A stretch of DNA of 7,409 bases from Comamonas sp. (GCA_019236485.1 JAFAIY010000558.1:1-7409), one strand, 5' to 3'; counted from the first letter of the stretch, positions 1 through 6,799 are shown. Numbers and translations: made by a program. The notes: a model not told the origin generated them from the letters alone.

Positions 1-32
1 CCCCGACTTTTCATGGTGGCTCAGCGCAAGTC

Positions 33-1037
33 ATGACGAAAGAATTGGTTCATCCCGCCCAAGTGCTGCTGGATGCACAAGGCGGCTCTTTGCGCCTGCC
101 GGTCTGCGATCACTACAGCGGCGTGGAAGTGCGCATGCGCAAAAGCCTGCAGCTGCAGGCCGAGATGATGCAGGAGTTCGGCACCTGCGTATTCGACGTC
201 ACGCTGGACTGCGAAGACGGCGCGCCCGTGGGGCAGGAAGCTGAGCACGCCAGGCTGGTGACCGAGCTGGTCAACGGCGCGGCCGTTGGGGCCCGCGTTG
301 CGGCCCGCGTGCATGCGGTGGACCATGGGCATTTCCAGGCCGATATGGACATCATTGCGGGCGGGGCCGCAGACAGGCTTTGCCACATCATGATTCCCAA
401 GGTGGAGAGCGTCGACGATGTGCTCTTCGCCGAAAAAGCGCTGCAGCGCGCCACAGACAAGCGTGTTCCGCTACATGTTTTGATAGAGTCGCCGGCCGCC
501 GTGCAGCAGGCCTTCGAGATTGCGGCCCATCCGGCGGTGCAGAGCATCTCCTTCGGTCTGATGGACTTTGTCTCGGCCCATGGCGGCGCGATTCCGGCAT
601 CGGCGATGACGGCCCAGGGTCAGTTCGAGCACCCGCTGGTGCTGCGCGCCAAGCTGGAGATCGCGGCCGCCTGCCATGCGCATGGCAAGGTGCCGTCGCA
701 CTGCGTGGTCACGGAGTTCAAGAACCCCCAGGTTCTGGAGGCCTGCGTGCAAAAAGCCGCACGCGAACTCGGCTACACGCGGATGTGGAGCATCCATCCC
801 GACCAGATCCGGCCCATCCTGCGCGCATTTGCGCCCGCGGAGGACGAAGTTCGACAGGCGGCACAAATTCTTACCTCTGCGCAGGTGCAGAATTGGGGCC
901 CCATCAGTTTTGGTGGTGTACTACACGACCGCGCGAGCTACCGCTATTTCTGGCAGTTGCTGGAGCGCGCTCATCAGACGGGGCAGGCCTTGCCGGTTGA
1001 AGTTCAACCCTGGTTTGCTCCGGCATCAACCCATTGA
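33..1037 (+). CDS. HpcH/HpaI aldolase / citrate lyase beta-like (CitE-like) CoA-ester lyase
   Basis: A 334-residue protein of the HpcH/HpaI-CitE superfamily: Mg2+-dependent TIM-barrel enzymes that make or break carbon-carbon bonds, often in CoA thioesters such as malyl-, citramalyl- or citryl-CoA. Visible motifs in order: the DCEDGA segment (59-64, like the DLED motif of CitE), Arg92 in a VRVN-like strand, IPKVES (121-126), IESP with Glu152 and FGLMD with Asp178 (positions where CitE proteins place the two metal ligands), and a C-terminal SIHPDQI (253-259) typical of CitE. There is no signal peptide, so it is cytosolic. The ATG at 33 has only a poor ribosome-binding site, and its frame stays open to the left edge, so an earlier start cannot be excluded. 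The next gene starts 31 nt after its stop, and acnB follows, so a role in handling TCA-cycle or methylcitrate acids is plausible. The substrate cannot be read from sequence; malyl-CoA and citramalyl-CoA lyase are alternatives. Confidence 0.9.
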   Translation: MTKELVHPAQVLLDAQGGSLRLPVCDHYSGVEVRMRKSLQLQAEMMQEFGTCVFDVTLDCEDGAPVGQEAEHARLVTELVNGAAVGARVAARVHAVDHGHFQADMDIIAGGAADRLCHIMIPKVESVDDVLFAEKALQRATDKRVPLHVLIESPAAVQQAFEIAAHPAVQSISFGLMDFVSAHGGAIPASAMTAQGQFEHPLVLRAKLEIAAACHAHGKVPSHCVVTEFKNPQVLEACVQKAARELGYTRMWSIHPDQIRPILRAFAPAEDEVRQAAQILTSAQVQNWGPISFGGVLHDRASYRYFWQLLERAHQTGQALPVEVQPWFAPASTH

Positions 1038-1068
1038 CCCCACAACAAGTCTGCAGGAGCTGATTCCT

Positions 1069-1623
1069 ATGAAGACCCTTATTGCTACCTTGATGATTGC
1101 AGCGCCCCTGCTGGCAGTCAGCCACTCCGCCCTGGCCCAGACAAGCTCCACCAAGGCCACGGCGACCAAGAAGGCCGCTGCCAAGAAGCCCGCCAGCAAG
1201 AGCAAGGCCGCAGCCACCGCCGCCGCGGCAGGTGCCGGCGCTGCCGCCGTGGCAGCCGGTCCCGCCTCCGAGGCCCTGGGCACGGAAGAGCTGGCCATTT
1301 CCGAACGCGTGTTCAAAGGCCGTATTCCCTGCGAGCTGGGTGCTTACGTGAATGTGGCCGCCGACACGGCCAACCCCGGCTATTTCCTCGTCGACGGCCG
1401 TGGCTTCAAGTACCACATGTCGCCCGTCAAGACTTCCACCGGCACGGTCCGCCTGGAAGACAAGGCCGCGGGCGCCGTGTGGCTGCAGATCGCCAACAAG
1501 TCCATGCTCATGAACCAGAAGGCCGGCCAGCGCCTGGCCGATGAGTGCATGAGTCCCGAGCAGCAGCAGGTGGCTGAAGCCATCCGGAAGAACCCGCCTC
1601 CCAGCCTGCTGGACAGCAAGTAA
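1069..1623 (+). CDS. Exported protein with Lys/Ala-rich linker and two-cysteine C-terminal domain (possibly MliC-like)
   Basis: A 184-residue protein of unknown function. The ATG at 1069 was chosen because AGGAG (1055-1059) lies 9 nt upstream and a clear Sec signal peptide begins there: Lys2, a hydrophobic core, and an ALA|Q cleavage site at about residues 23/24. The same frame is open back to 676, but that part overlaps the lyase gene and is a shadow. The mature protein starts with a low-complexity Ala/Lys/Thr stretch (about 29-65), like a flexible cationic spacer that could contact the cell wall or nucleic acid. A compact domain follows (about 75-165) with exactly two cysteines, Cys88 and Cys160, that could form a periplasmic disulfide. 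Cys88, then TSTG (122-125), then VWLQIANKSMLM (137-148), then Cys160 recalls the beta-barrel of MliC/PliC lysozyme inhibitors, but the usual KG pair is replaced by Ile141-Ala142. The fold assignment is inference. The gene lies between the CitE-like lyase and acnB and is probably cotranscribed with the former. Confidence 0.85.
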   Translation: MKTLIATLMIAAPLLAVSHSALAQTSSTKATATKKAAAKKPASKSKAAATAAAAGAGAAAVAAGPASEALGTEELAISERVFKGRIPCELGAYVNVAADTANPGYFLVDGRGFKYHMSPVKTSTGTVRLEDKAAGAVWLQIANKSMLMNQKAGQRLADECMSPEQQQVAEAIRKNPPPSLLDSK

Positions 1624-1637
1624 GTCCGGCAAGGCTG

Positions 1638-1668
1638 AGGGCTGGCATATCGCACATGTGCCAGCCCT
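1638..1668 (+). promoter_or_regulatory. Strong hairpin in the acnB leader
   Basis: The left arm AGGGCTGGCATAT (1638-1650) pairs with the right arm ATGTGCCAGCCCT (1656-1668) over 13 positions, all Watson-Crick except one G-U wobble (1648/1658), closing a 5-nt loop CGCAC. It starts 14 nt after the stop of the exported-protein gene and ends 52 nt before acnB. No T-run follows, so it is not a standard intrinsic terminator. It could be an mRNA structure controlling acnB stability or translation, a processing site between the two genes, or an operator dyad. A TGTAAT (1668-1673), one mismatch from the -10 consensus, sits at its right edge, but no good -35 is found at 16-18 nt. Confidence 0.55.
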
Positions 1669-1720
1669 GTAATTCGCGCTCCACGCGCAGCCTTTTTCAA
1701 AAAACCATTGGAGAGAACCC

Positions 1721-4306
1721 ATGTTGAAAGCCTACCGTGACCATGTGGCAGAACGCGCCGCACTGGGCATCCCCCCGCTGCCTCTGGATGCCAAGCAGGT
1801 CGCCGAGCTGATCGAGCTGATCAAGAACCCACCCGCTGGTGAAGACGCATTCCTGATGGATCTGCTGACCCACCGCGTGCCGCCCGGCGTGGACGATGCA
1901 GCCAAGGTCAAGGCTTCCTTCCTGGCCGCCGTGGCTCACGGCGACCTGAAGGTGGGTCTCATCTCCAAGGCCAAGGCCACCGAGCTGCTGGGCACCATGG
2001 TGGGTGGCTACAACGTGCATCCTCTGATCGAGCTGCTCGACGATGCCGAAGTGGCTGGCGTGGCCGCCGAAGCCCTGAAGAAGACGTTGCTGATGTTCGA
2101 CTTCTTCAACGACGTGGCCACCAAGGCCAAGGCCGGCAATGCCAAGGCCAAGGAAGTGATGCAAAGCTGGGCCGACGCCGAGTGGTTCACTTCGCGTCCC
2201 AAGGTTGAGGAAAAGATCACCGTCACCGTTTTCAAGGTGCCTGGCGAAACCAATACCGACGATCTGTCGCCCGCTCCCGACGCCTGGAGCCGTCCCGACA
2301 TTCCTCTGCACTACCTGGCCATGCTCAAGAACACGCGTCCCGACGCGGCGTTCAAGCCCGAAGAAGACGGCAAGCGCGGCCCCATGCAGTTCATCGAAGA
2401 CCTGAAGAAGAAGGGCCACCTGGTTGCCTACGTGGGTGACGTGGTCGGTACCGGTTCTTCGCGCAAGTCCGCCACCAACTCGGTGATCTGGGCCACGGGC
2501 CAGGACATTCCCTTTGTTCCCAACAAGCGCTTTGGCGGCGTGACCCTGGGCGGTAAGATTGCTCCCATCTTCTTCAACACGCAGGAAGACTCGGGCGCTC
2601 TGCCCATCGAAGTCGATGTTTCCAAGCTGGAAATGGGCGACGTGATCGACGTGCTGCCCTATGCCGGCAAGATCGTCAAGAACGGCGAAACCGTGGCTGA
2701 CTTCCAGCTGAAGTCCGACGTGCTGCTGGACGAAGTGCAAGCCGGCGGCCGTATCAACCTGATCATCGGCCGTTCGCTGACCGCCAAGGCTCGCGAAGTC
2801 CTGGGCCTGGCCGCATCCACCGTGTTCCGTCTGCCCCAGGCGCCTGCCGCTTCCACGGCCGGCTTCACGCTGGCCCAGAAGATGGTCGGCCGCGCCTGCG
2901 GTCTGCCCGAAGGCCAGGGCGTGCGTCCCGGTACCTACTGCGAGCCTCGCATGACCACCGTGGGTTCGCAAGACACCACCGGCCCCATGACCCGTGACGA
3001 GCTCAAGGACCTGGCCTGCCTGGGCTTCTCCGCCGATATGGTGATGCAGTCCTTCTGCCACACGGCCGCTTACCCCAAGCCCGTGGACGTGAAGACCCAC
3101 CGCGAACTGCCTGACTTCATCAGCAACCGCGGCGGCGTTGCCCTGCGTCCCGGCGACGGCGTGATCCACAGCTGGCTGAACCGCCTGCTGCTGCCCGACA
3201 CCGTCGGTACCGGCGGCGACTCGCATACCCGCTTCCCCATCGGCATCTCCTTCCCCGCAGGCTCCGGTCTGGTGGCCTTCGGTGCCGCTACCGGCGTGAT
3301 GCCTCTGGACATGCCCGAATCCGTGCTGGTGCGCTTCAAGGGCGAAATGCAGCCCGGCGTGACCCTGCGCGATCTGGTGCATGCGATTCCTCTGTACGCC
3401 ATCAAGCAAGGTCTGCTGACCGTGGCCAAGGCTGGCAAGATCAACGAGTTCTCGGGTCGTATCCTGGAAATCGAAGGCCTGCCCGATCTGAAGGTCGAGC
3501 AAGCGTTCGAGCTGTCCGATGCGTCCGCCGAGCGCTCTGCCGCTGGTTGCACGATCAAGCTGAACCCCGAGCCGATCAAGGAATACCTGACTTCGAACAT
3601 CGTTCTGATGAAGAACATGATCGCCGACGGTTACGCCGACGCCAAGACCCTGCAGCGCCGTATCGAGAAGGTCGAAGCCTGGCTGGCCAAGCCCGATCTG
3701 CTGGAAGCCGACAAGAACGCCGAGTACGCCCACATCATCGAAATCGATCTGGCCGATATCAAGGAACCCATCGTCTGCTGCCCCAACGACCCCGATGACG
3801 CCAAGACCCTGTCTGACGTGGCCGGTGCCAAGATCGACGAAGCCTTCATCGGCTCCTGCATGACCAATATCGGTCACTTCCGCGCCGCAGCCAAGCTGTT
3901 GGGCGGCCAGCGCGACATCCCCGTCAAGCTGTGGGTGGCTCCTCCCACCAAGATGGACCAGACCGAGCTGATCAAGGAAGGTCACTACGCGGCTTTCGGC
4001 ACTGCCGGTGCGCGTACCGAAATGCCCGGCTGCTCGCTGTGCATGGGCAACCAGGCCCAGGTGCGCGAAGGTGCAACCGTGATCTCCACCTCGACCCGCA
4101 ACTTCCCCAACCGTCTGGGCAAGAACACCAATGTGTATCTGGGCTCGGCTGAACTGGCAGCCATCGCTTCGCGTCTGGGCTATCTGCCTTCCAAGGAAGA
4201 GTATCTGAAGGAAATGGGCGTGATCGATGCCGACAAGGCCTCCGTCTACCGCTACATGAACTTCAACGAGATCGCCGAGTACGCCGAAGTGGCCGAAAAG
4301 GTGTAA
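1721..4306 (+). CDS. acnB: Bifunctional aconitate hydratase B / 2-methylisocitrate dehydratase
   Basis: Aconitase B, 861 residues against 865 in E. coli, full length. It isomerises citrate to isocitrate through cis-aconitate in the TCA cycle, and in this family also hydrates 2-methyl-cis-aconitate in the methylcitrate cycle. Architecture: N-terminal HEAT-like helical domain (about 1-160), swivel domain starting near [14 protein letters not shown] (from Phe171) and containing GTGSSRKSA (Ser247, Arg248), then the catalytic aconitase domain (about 390-830) with GGDSHTR (Asp500, His502). The 4Fe-4S ligands are Cys713 in GSCMTN and Cys771 and Cys774 in CSLCMG, so the enzyme should be active and oxidant- and iron-sensitive. 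The start is supported by GGAGAG (1710-1715), 5 nt upstream. Codon use is very biased (CTG, AAG, GCC, CGC/CGT), as expected for high expression. AcnB of E. coli is also an RNA-binding protein when it loses its cluster, which makes the leader hairpin relevant. An intrinsic terminator follows 36 nt after the stop. Confidence 0.98.
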   Translation: MLKAYRDHVAERAALGIPPLPLDAKQVAELIELIKNPPAGEDAFLMDLLTHRVPPGVDDAAKVKASFLAAVAHGDLKVGLISKAKATELLGTMVGGYNVHPLIELLDDAEVAGVAAEALKKTLLMFDFFNDVATKAKAGNAKAKEVMQSWADAEWFTSRPKVEEKITVTVFKVPGETNTDDLSPAPDAWSRPDIPLHYLAMLKNTRPDAAFKPEEDGKRGPMQFIEDLKKKGHLVAYVGDVVGTGSSRKSATNSVIWATGQDIPFVPNKRFGGVTLGGKIAPIFFNTQEDSGALPIEVDVSKLEMGDVIDVLPYAGKIVKNGETVADFQLKSDVLLDEVQAGGRINLIIGRSLTAKAREVLGLAASTVFRLPQAPAASTAGFTLAQKMVGRACGLPEGQGVRPGTYCEPRMTTVGSQDTTGPMTRDELKDLACLGFSADMVMQSFCHTAAYPKPVDVKTHRELPDFISNRGGVALRPGDGVIHSWLNRLLLPDTVGTGGDSHTRFPIGISFPAGSGLVAFGAATGVMPLDMPESVLVRFKGEMQPGVTLRDLVHAIPLYAIKQGLLTVAKAGKINEFSGRILEIEGLPDLKVEQAFELSDASAERSAAGCTIKLNPEPIKEYLTSNIVLMKNMIADGYADAKTLQRRIEKVEAWLAKPDLLEADKNAEYAHIIEIDLADIKEPIVCCPNDPDDAKTLSDVAGAKIDEAFIGSCMTNIGHFRAAAKLLGGQRDIPVKLWVAPPTKMDQTELIKEGHYAAFGTAGARTEMPGCSLCMGNQAQVREGATVISTSTRNFPNRLGKNTNVYLGSAELAAIASRLGYLPSKEEYLKEMGVIDADKASVYRYMNFNEIAEYAEVAEKV

Positions 4307-4342
4307 TCACCCTAGCCAAGGCCCTCCAAGGCCTTGCGCCAG

Positions 4343-4380
4343 AAGCCCGCAGGATGAAAGTCCTGCGGGCTTTTGCTTTT
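4343..4380 (+). terminator. Intrinsic terminator of acnB
   Basis: A perfect 12-bp stem, AAGCCCGCAGGA (4343-4354) with TCCTGCGGGCTT (4361-4372), closes a 6-nt loop TGAAAG and runs into the T-rich tail TTTTGCTTTT (4371-4380). It lies 36 nt after the acnB stop. Read on the minus strand the stem is followed by CTTCTGG rather than a T-run, so it should act mainly on acnB. The last T of the tail is also the final base of the converging regulator's stop codon. Confidence 0.93.
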
Positions 4381-5231
4381 CAGGTCGGCAGGTTGGCCTG
4401 CAGCCGCTGCAGCGCGGCCTGGGTTTCGGCATTCGCCGGGAAAAAGGACTCGACGGCCAGCTCCTGCAGCGTCACGTCCACGGGCGTGCCGAAGATGGTG
4501 ATGGTGCTGATAAAGCTCAGCTTGCCCAGGCCGGTGTGCAGCTCGAAGGGCACGGCGATATGGCTGGCCGGTGGGGCGCCGGCATCCTCAGCGCCCTCGA
4601 ACGGATAGGCGGCAATCTCTTTGTGCAGCGCCTGCAGCTCGCCATCTGCCGTGGCGGCGATCTGCTGCTGCAGGCGGTGCAGCAGATGGGAGCGCCATTG
4701 CGCGGCATTGGCCAGCCGCGGTCCCAGGCCTTCGGGGTGCAGGCTCAGGCGCAGCACGTTCACGGGCGGCTCCAGCAGCTTCGGCGCCACGCCTTCGAGC
4801 AGCAGCGGCACGACCGCATTGGCGGCCACCAGGTTCCAGTGTCGGTCCACGGCCAGCGCCGGGTTGGGCTCGTGGCCCTTGAGCACCAGATCCACGGCCT
4901 GGCGTGCAGCCGCCAGATCGGGGTGATCGAGTGGCCGTGCCTGGTACATGGGCGCAAAGCCCGCGGCCACCAGCAGCGCGTTGCGCTCGCGCAGCGGTAC
5001 CGACAGGCGCTCGGCCAGACGCAGCACCATCTCGCGGCTGGGCTGTGCGCGGCCGGTTTCCACATAGCTGAGGTGGCGCGTCGAGATCTCGGCCTCCAGC
5101 GCCAGGCCCTGCTGGCTCAGGCGCCGGTGCTGGCGCCAGTGGCGCAGATGCTCGCCGAATGGCGCGCGTGCGCTGGGCGGCCTATGAGATCCATGGGCTG
5201 CGTGGGAGGAGGGCGCGGTGCTGGGGTTCAT
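4380..5231 (-). CDS. XRE-family transcriptional regulator with MmyB-like ligand-binding domain
   Basis: A 283-residue cytosolic DNA-binding regulator. Residues 1-24 are a Ser/Ala/His/Pro-rich extension. Residues 25-80 form a Cro/CI-type helix-turn-helix (RRLSQQGLALEAEIS for the first helices, then TRHLSYVETGRAQPS). Residues about 105-270 match the MmyB-like ligand-binding domain: DRHWNLVAANAV (129-140) and NVLRLSLHPEGLGP (158-171) are typical of the family. Members of this group bind small, probably hydrophobic, ligands, with fatty acids reported for one homologue; the ligand here is unknown. The ATG at 5231 has AGGA on the coding strand (plus positions 5239-5242) 7 nt upstream, and no other ATG occurs before the helix-turn-helix. 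The gene is divergent from the membrane-protein gene at 5371, with a 139-nt shared gap, the usual layout for a regulator controlling its neighbour and itself. It converges on acnB; control of acnB is not implied. Confidence 0.93.
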   Translation of the reverse strand: MNPSTAPSSHAAHGSHRPPSARAPFGEHLRHWRQHRRLSQQGLALEAEISTRHLSYVETGRAQPSREMVLRLAERLSVPLRERNALLVAAGFAPMYQARPLDHPDLAAARQAVDLVLKGHEPNPALAVDRHWNLVAANAVVPLLLEGVAPKLLEPPVNVLRLSLHPEGLGPRLANAAQWRSHLLHRLQQQIAATADGELQALHKEIAAYPFEGAEDAGAPPASHIAVPFELHTGLGKLSFISTITIFGTPVDVTLQELAVESFFPANAETQAALQRLQANLPT

Positions 5232-5370
5232 GACTGCATCCTAGTGGGAGGCCGGACAACAGGCCATGACCTGCGAGGTTATCGACGCTGTGCAGGCGGG
5301 CCGCAATCATGGGCTCCAGCAGCCGGCACAGGGCCGGCCGCAGACCTTCTTCATGCAACAGGAGTTTTCC
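5232..5370. promoter_or_regulatory. Divergent intergenic region between regulator and membrane-protein gene
   Basis: The 139-nt gap must hold the promoters of both divergent genes and is the likeliest place for the regulator's operator. I see no convincing -35/-10 pair on either strand. The only dyads found are short and GC-rich, such as CCTGC (5270-5274) with GCAGG (5292-5296). The two ribosome-binding sites lie at its ends: AGGA on the minus strand at 5239-5242 and AGGAG on the plus strand at 5360-5364. Confidence 0.3.
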
Positions 5371-5793
5371 ATGTCCATCTTTGCTTCTCCCCGGTTTCTG
5401 TCCCGTGTGATGTGGGCCGACGCGGCTTCCTGTGCGGCCACGGGCGCGCTGCAGCTGGCCGCCACGCAGCCGCTGGCGGATCTGACGGGCCTGCCTGCCC
5501 CCTTGCTGACAGGCACGGGTGTCTTTTTGCTGGCCTATGCACTGGCAGCGGGCTGGATGGCGCGGCGCCAGCCCCAGCCGCGCACGCTGATCGGCCTGGT
5601 GGCCGTGGGCAATCTGGGCTGGGCCCTGGGCTGCGCGGCGCTGATCTTTGCCTCCGGCCTGGCGCTGAGTGCCTGGGGCCTGGCCTGGGTCGCTGCGCAG
5701 GCGGTCGTGGTGCTGGTCTTGGCCGATCTGCAATGGGCGGGACTGCGCGCCACGCGTCATGCGGCCCGCCACGGACAGCAGGCGGTTGCCTGA
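5371..5793 (+). CDS. Small integral membrane protein, about four transmembrane helices
   Basis: A 140-residue inner-membrane protein that I cannot assign to a characterised family. The ATG at 5371 is chosen over upstream in-frame ATGs (5266, 5353) because AGGAG (5360-5364) sits 6 nt before it and the protein then begins just ahead of the first hydrophobic segment. Predicted helices by eye: about 12-31, 43-64, 72-95 and 98-121. MARRQ between helices 2 and 3 is a short Arg-rich loop, probably cytoplasmic by the positive-inside rule. The C-terminus (122-140) is basic and soluble. Membrane segments are very rich in Ala, Leu and Gly, with no conserved charged residue inside a helix that would suggest a transporter or enzyme. 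Its position opposite the XRE/MmyB-like regulator suggests it is that regulator's target. It is followed at once by the long palindromic element, which could act as its transcript end. Confidence 0.78.
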   Translation: MSIFASPRFLSRVMWADAASCAATGALQLAATQPLADLTGLPAPLLTGTGVFLLAYALAAGWMARRQPQPRTLIGLVAVGNLGWALGCAALIFASGLALSAWGLAWVAAQAVVVLVLADLQWAGLRATRHAARHGQQAVA

Positions 5794-5795
5794 GC

Positions 5796-5897
5796 TATCA
5801 AAAATGAGAGCTGCTAGCGCCTGCCATTCAATGAGAATAGGCTTGTTTCATGCCGAAAGCATGAAACAGCAGGCGCTGGAAGCTATGCTTTTCGTTA
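5796..5897. repeat. Long imperfect palindrome, probable interspersed intergenic repeat
   Basis: The element spans about 102 nt between two genes. The core is a perfect 10-bp hairpin, TGTTTCATGC (5844-5853) with GCATGAAACA (5859-5868), loop CGAAA. Directly next to its 3' arm, AGCGCCTGC (5816-5824) pairs with GCAGGCGCT (5869-5877), leaving a 19-nt bulge (5825-5843) on the left only. The pairing continues outward: T5815-G5878, C5814-G5879, one mismatch, then AGCT (5809-5812) with AGCT (5881-5884), A-rich 5801-5804 with T-rich 5889-5892, and TA/TA at 5796-5797 with 5896-5897. It begins 2 nt after the upstream stop codon. The outer motif (CTATCAAAAA, then GAGCTGCTAGCGC) resembles intergenic repeats I recall from Comamonadaceae genomes; only one copy is in this window, so repeat status is inference. 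Confidence 0.65.
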
Positions 5898-6039
5898 TAC
5901 CCACCATGTCCTTCTACGGATAACTTTGTGCGGCGCGGCACAGATAATTTCGTACCGCTTAAAATTCACGGTTGCGCCGCGCTGGCGCATTCTTCGCAAC
6001 CATGGGTTCCCTCGCCCCCATCGACCAAAAAGGACTGTC
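5898..6039 (+). promoter_or_regulatory. yhhQ leader region with candidate -10 and two small hairpins
   Basis: This gap carries no gene. GATAAT (5943-5948), one mismatch from the -10 consensus, is the best promoter-like hexamer, but the -35 at 17 nt (ATAACT, 5920-5925) matches only 3 of 6. TAAAAT (5960-5965) is an alternative with an equally weak -35. Two short stems are present: TGTGC (5927-5931) with GCACA (5938-5942), and TGCGCC (5973-5978) with GGCGCA (5984-5989), loop GCGCT. The second could be in the 5' UTR. I looked for a preQ1 riboswitch because of the downstream gene and could not recognise one. Confidence 0.25.
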
Positions 6040-6723
6040 ATGACATCCGCTCATGCCGTGCAGACGCCATCGTCGCGCGTGCCGTTTTATCTTTCCGTTC
6101 TCGTGGCGTTCCACATCGCTATCGTCATCGCCAGCAACTATCTGGTGCAGCTGCCCATCAACCTATTGGGCTTTCACAGCACCTGGGGCGCATTCAGCTT
6201 CCCGTTCATCTTCCTGGCCACCGACCTGACCGTGCGCCTGATCGGCAAGGTGGAGGCGCGGCGCGTCATCACGCGCGCCATGCTGCCCGCGCTGCTGGTG
6301 TCCTATGTGGTGGGCGTGCTGTTCCACGAGGGCAGCTTCAACGGCTGGGAGGCGCTGCTGAGCTTCAACAGCTTTGTGTTCCGCATCGCTCTGGCCAGCT
6401 TTGCCGCCTATGTACTGGGCCAGTTGCTGGACATCCAGGTGTTCGACCGCATCCGCCAGCAAAGCCATGTGTGGTGGCTGGCACCGGCGGCGGCTTCGGT
6501 GTTCGGCCAGGTGCTGGACACGGCAGCCTTCTTCTCCATCGCCTTCTGGCACAGCAGCGACGCCTTCATGGCCGCCAACTGGGTGGAAATCGCCATGGTC
6601 GACTATGTGATCAAGCTGGCGGTGAGCCTGCTGCTGTTCGTGCCCGCCTATGGCGTGGTGCTGGCCACCATCGTGCGCGGCATGCGCCTGCCGGCCGTGC
6701 CGGCGACCGGAGCGGCTTCCTAA
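6040..6723 (+). CDS. yhhQ: YhhQ-family queuosine-precursor transporter
   Basis: A 227-residue inner-membrane protein of the YhhQ (DUF165) family, close to the 221 residues of E. coli YhhQ, which imports 7-cyano-7-deazaguanine (preQ0) and related bases for making the tRNA nucleoside queuosine. Family signatures: SNYLVQLP (32-39), FPFIFLATDLTVRLIGK (54-70) with the conserved Asp62 and Arg66, ARRVI (73-77), the FRIALAS helix (114-120) with LDIQVFDRIR (130-139), and GQVLDTAAFFSIAF (156-169). About six membrane helices alternate with short loops; the first starts near residue 15. The ATG at 6040 is preferred over the frame's upstream extension because AAGGA (6030-6034) lies 5 nt before it and the family usually has only a short N-terminus. 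It appears monocistronic, converging on the ferritin gene with a shared terminator. Transport of preQ0 versus preQ1 cannot be told from sequence. Confidence 0.93.
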   Translation: MTSAHAVQTPSSRVPFYLSVLVAFHIAIVIASNYLVQLPINLLGFHSTWGAFSFPFIFLATDLTVRLIGKVEARRVITRAMLPALLVSYVVGVLFHEGSFNGWEALLSFNSFVFRIALASFAAYVLGQLLDIQVFDRIRQQSHVWWLAPAAASVFGQVLDTAAFFSIAFWHSSDAFMAANWVEIAMVDYVIKLAVSLLLFVPAYGVVLATIVRGMRLPAVPATGAAS

Positions 6724-6734
6724 ACCCCGTTCTG

Positions 6735-6755
6735 TTGCCGGCTGCGCTCCGGCAA
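6735..6755 (+). other. Small hairpin after yhhQ
   Basis: TTGCCGG (6735-6741) and CCGGCAA (6749-6755) form a perfect 7-bp stem with a 7-nt loop, 11 nt after the yhhQ stop. No T-run follows. It lies just before the true terminator and would form a second 3'-end structure on the yhhQ mRNA, possibly protecting it from exonucleases. Confidence 0.4.
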
Positions 6756-6768
6756 TGACTCCGGCATT

Positions 6769-6799
6769 AAAAAGGCCGCCAGAAATCTGGCGGCCTTTT
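6769..6799. terminator. Bidirectional intrinsic terminator between yhhQ and the ferritin gene
   Basis: AAAAGGCCGCCAG (6770-6782) and CTGGCGGCCTTTT (6787-6799) form a 13-bp stem with a 4-nt loop AAAT. The A-run on the left (6769-6773) and T-run on the right (6796-6799) give a U-tract for transcripts from either side. It lies 45 nt after the yhhQ stop and 14 nt after the ferritin stop, so it serves both convergent genes. Confidence 0.93.

Noticed and set aside
676..1068. N-terminal extension of the exported-protein frame
   Set aside because: It overlaps the lyase gene out of frame with an Arg-rich composition. The signal peptide and AGGAG site show the start is at 1069.
1638..1668. The acnB leader hairpin as an intrinsic terminator or classical iron-responsive element
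   Set aside because: No T-run follows the stem, and the loop lacks the CAGUG sequence and bulged C of an IRE.
1697..3985. A 762-codon open frame on the minus strand opposite acnB
   Set aside because: It is antisense to a certain acnB. Its His/Gly/Gln-rich translation has no recognisable domain, and it stays open because the highly biased acnB codons avoid TTA, CTA and TCA, which would create antisense stops.
4318..4335. AAGGCC / GGCCTT dyad just after acnB as a terminator
   Set aside because: It has only 6 bp and no T-run; the strong terminator lies immediately downstream.
4536..5807. A 423-codon plus-strand open frame
   Set aside because: It runs antisense to the XRE regulator and then out of frame through the membrane-protein gene. 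It has no ribosome-binding site and no recognisable family, and both overlapped genes are better supported.
5926..6039. N-terminal extension of the yhhQ frame
   Set aside because: The extra residues are not hydrophobic or family-like, and a good AAGGA site supports the ATG at 6040.
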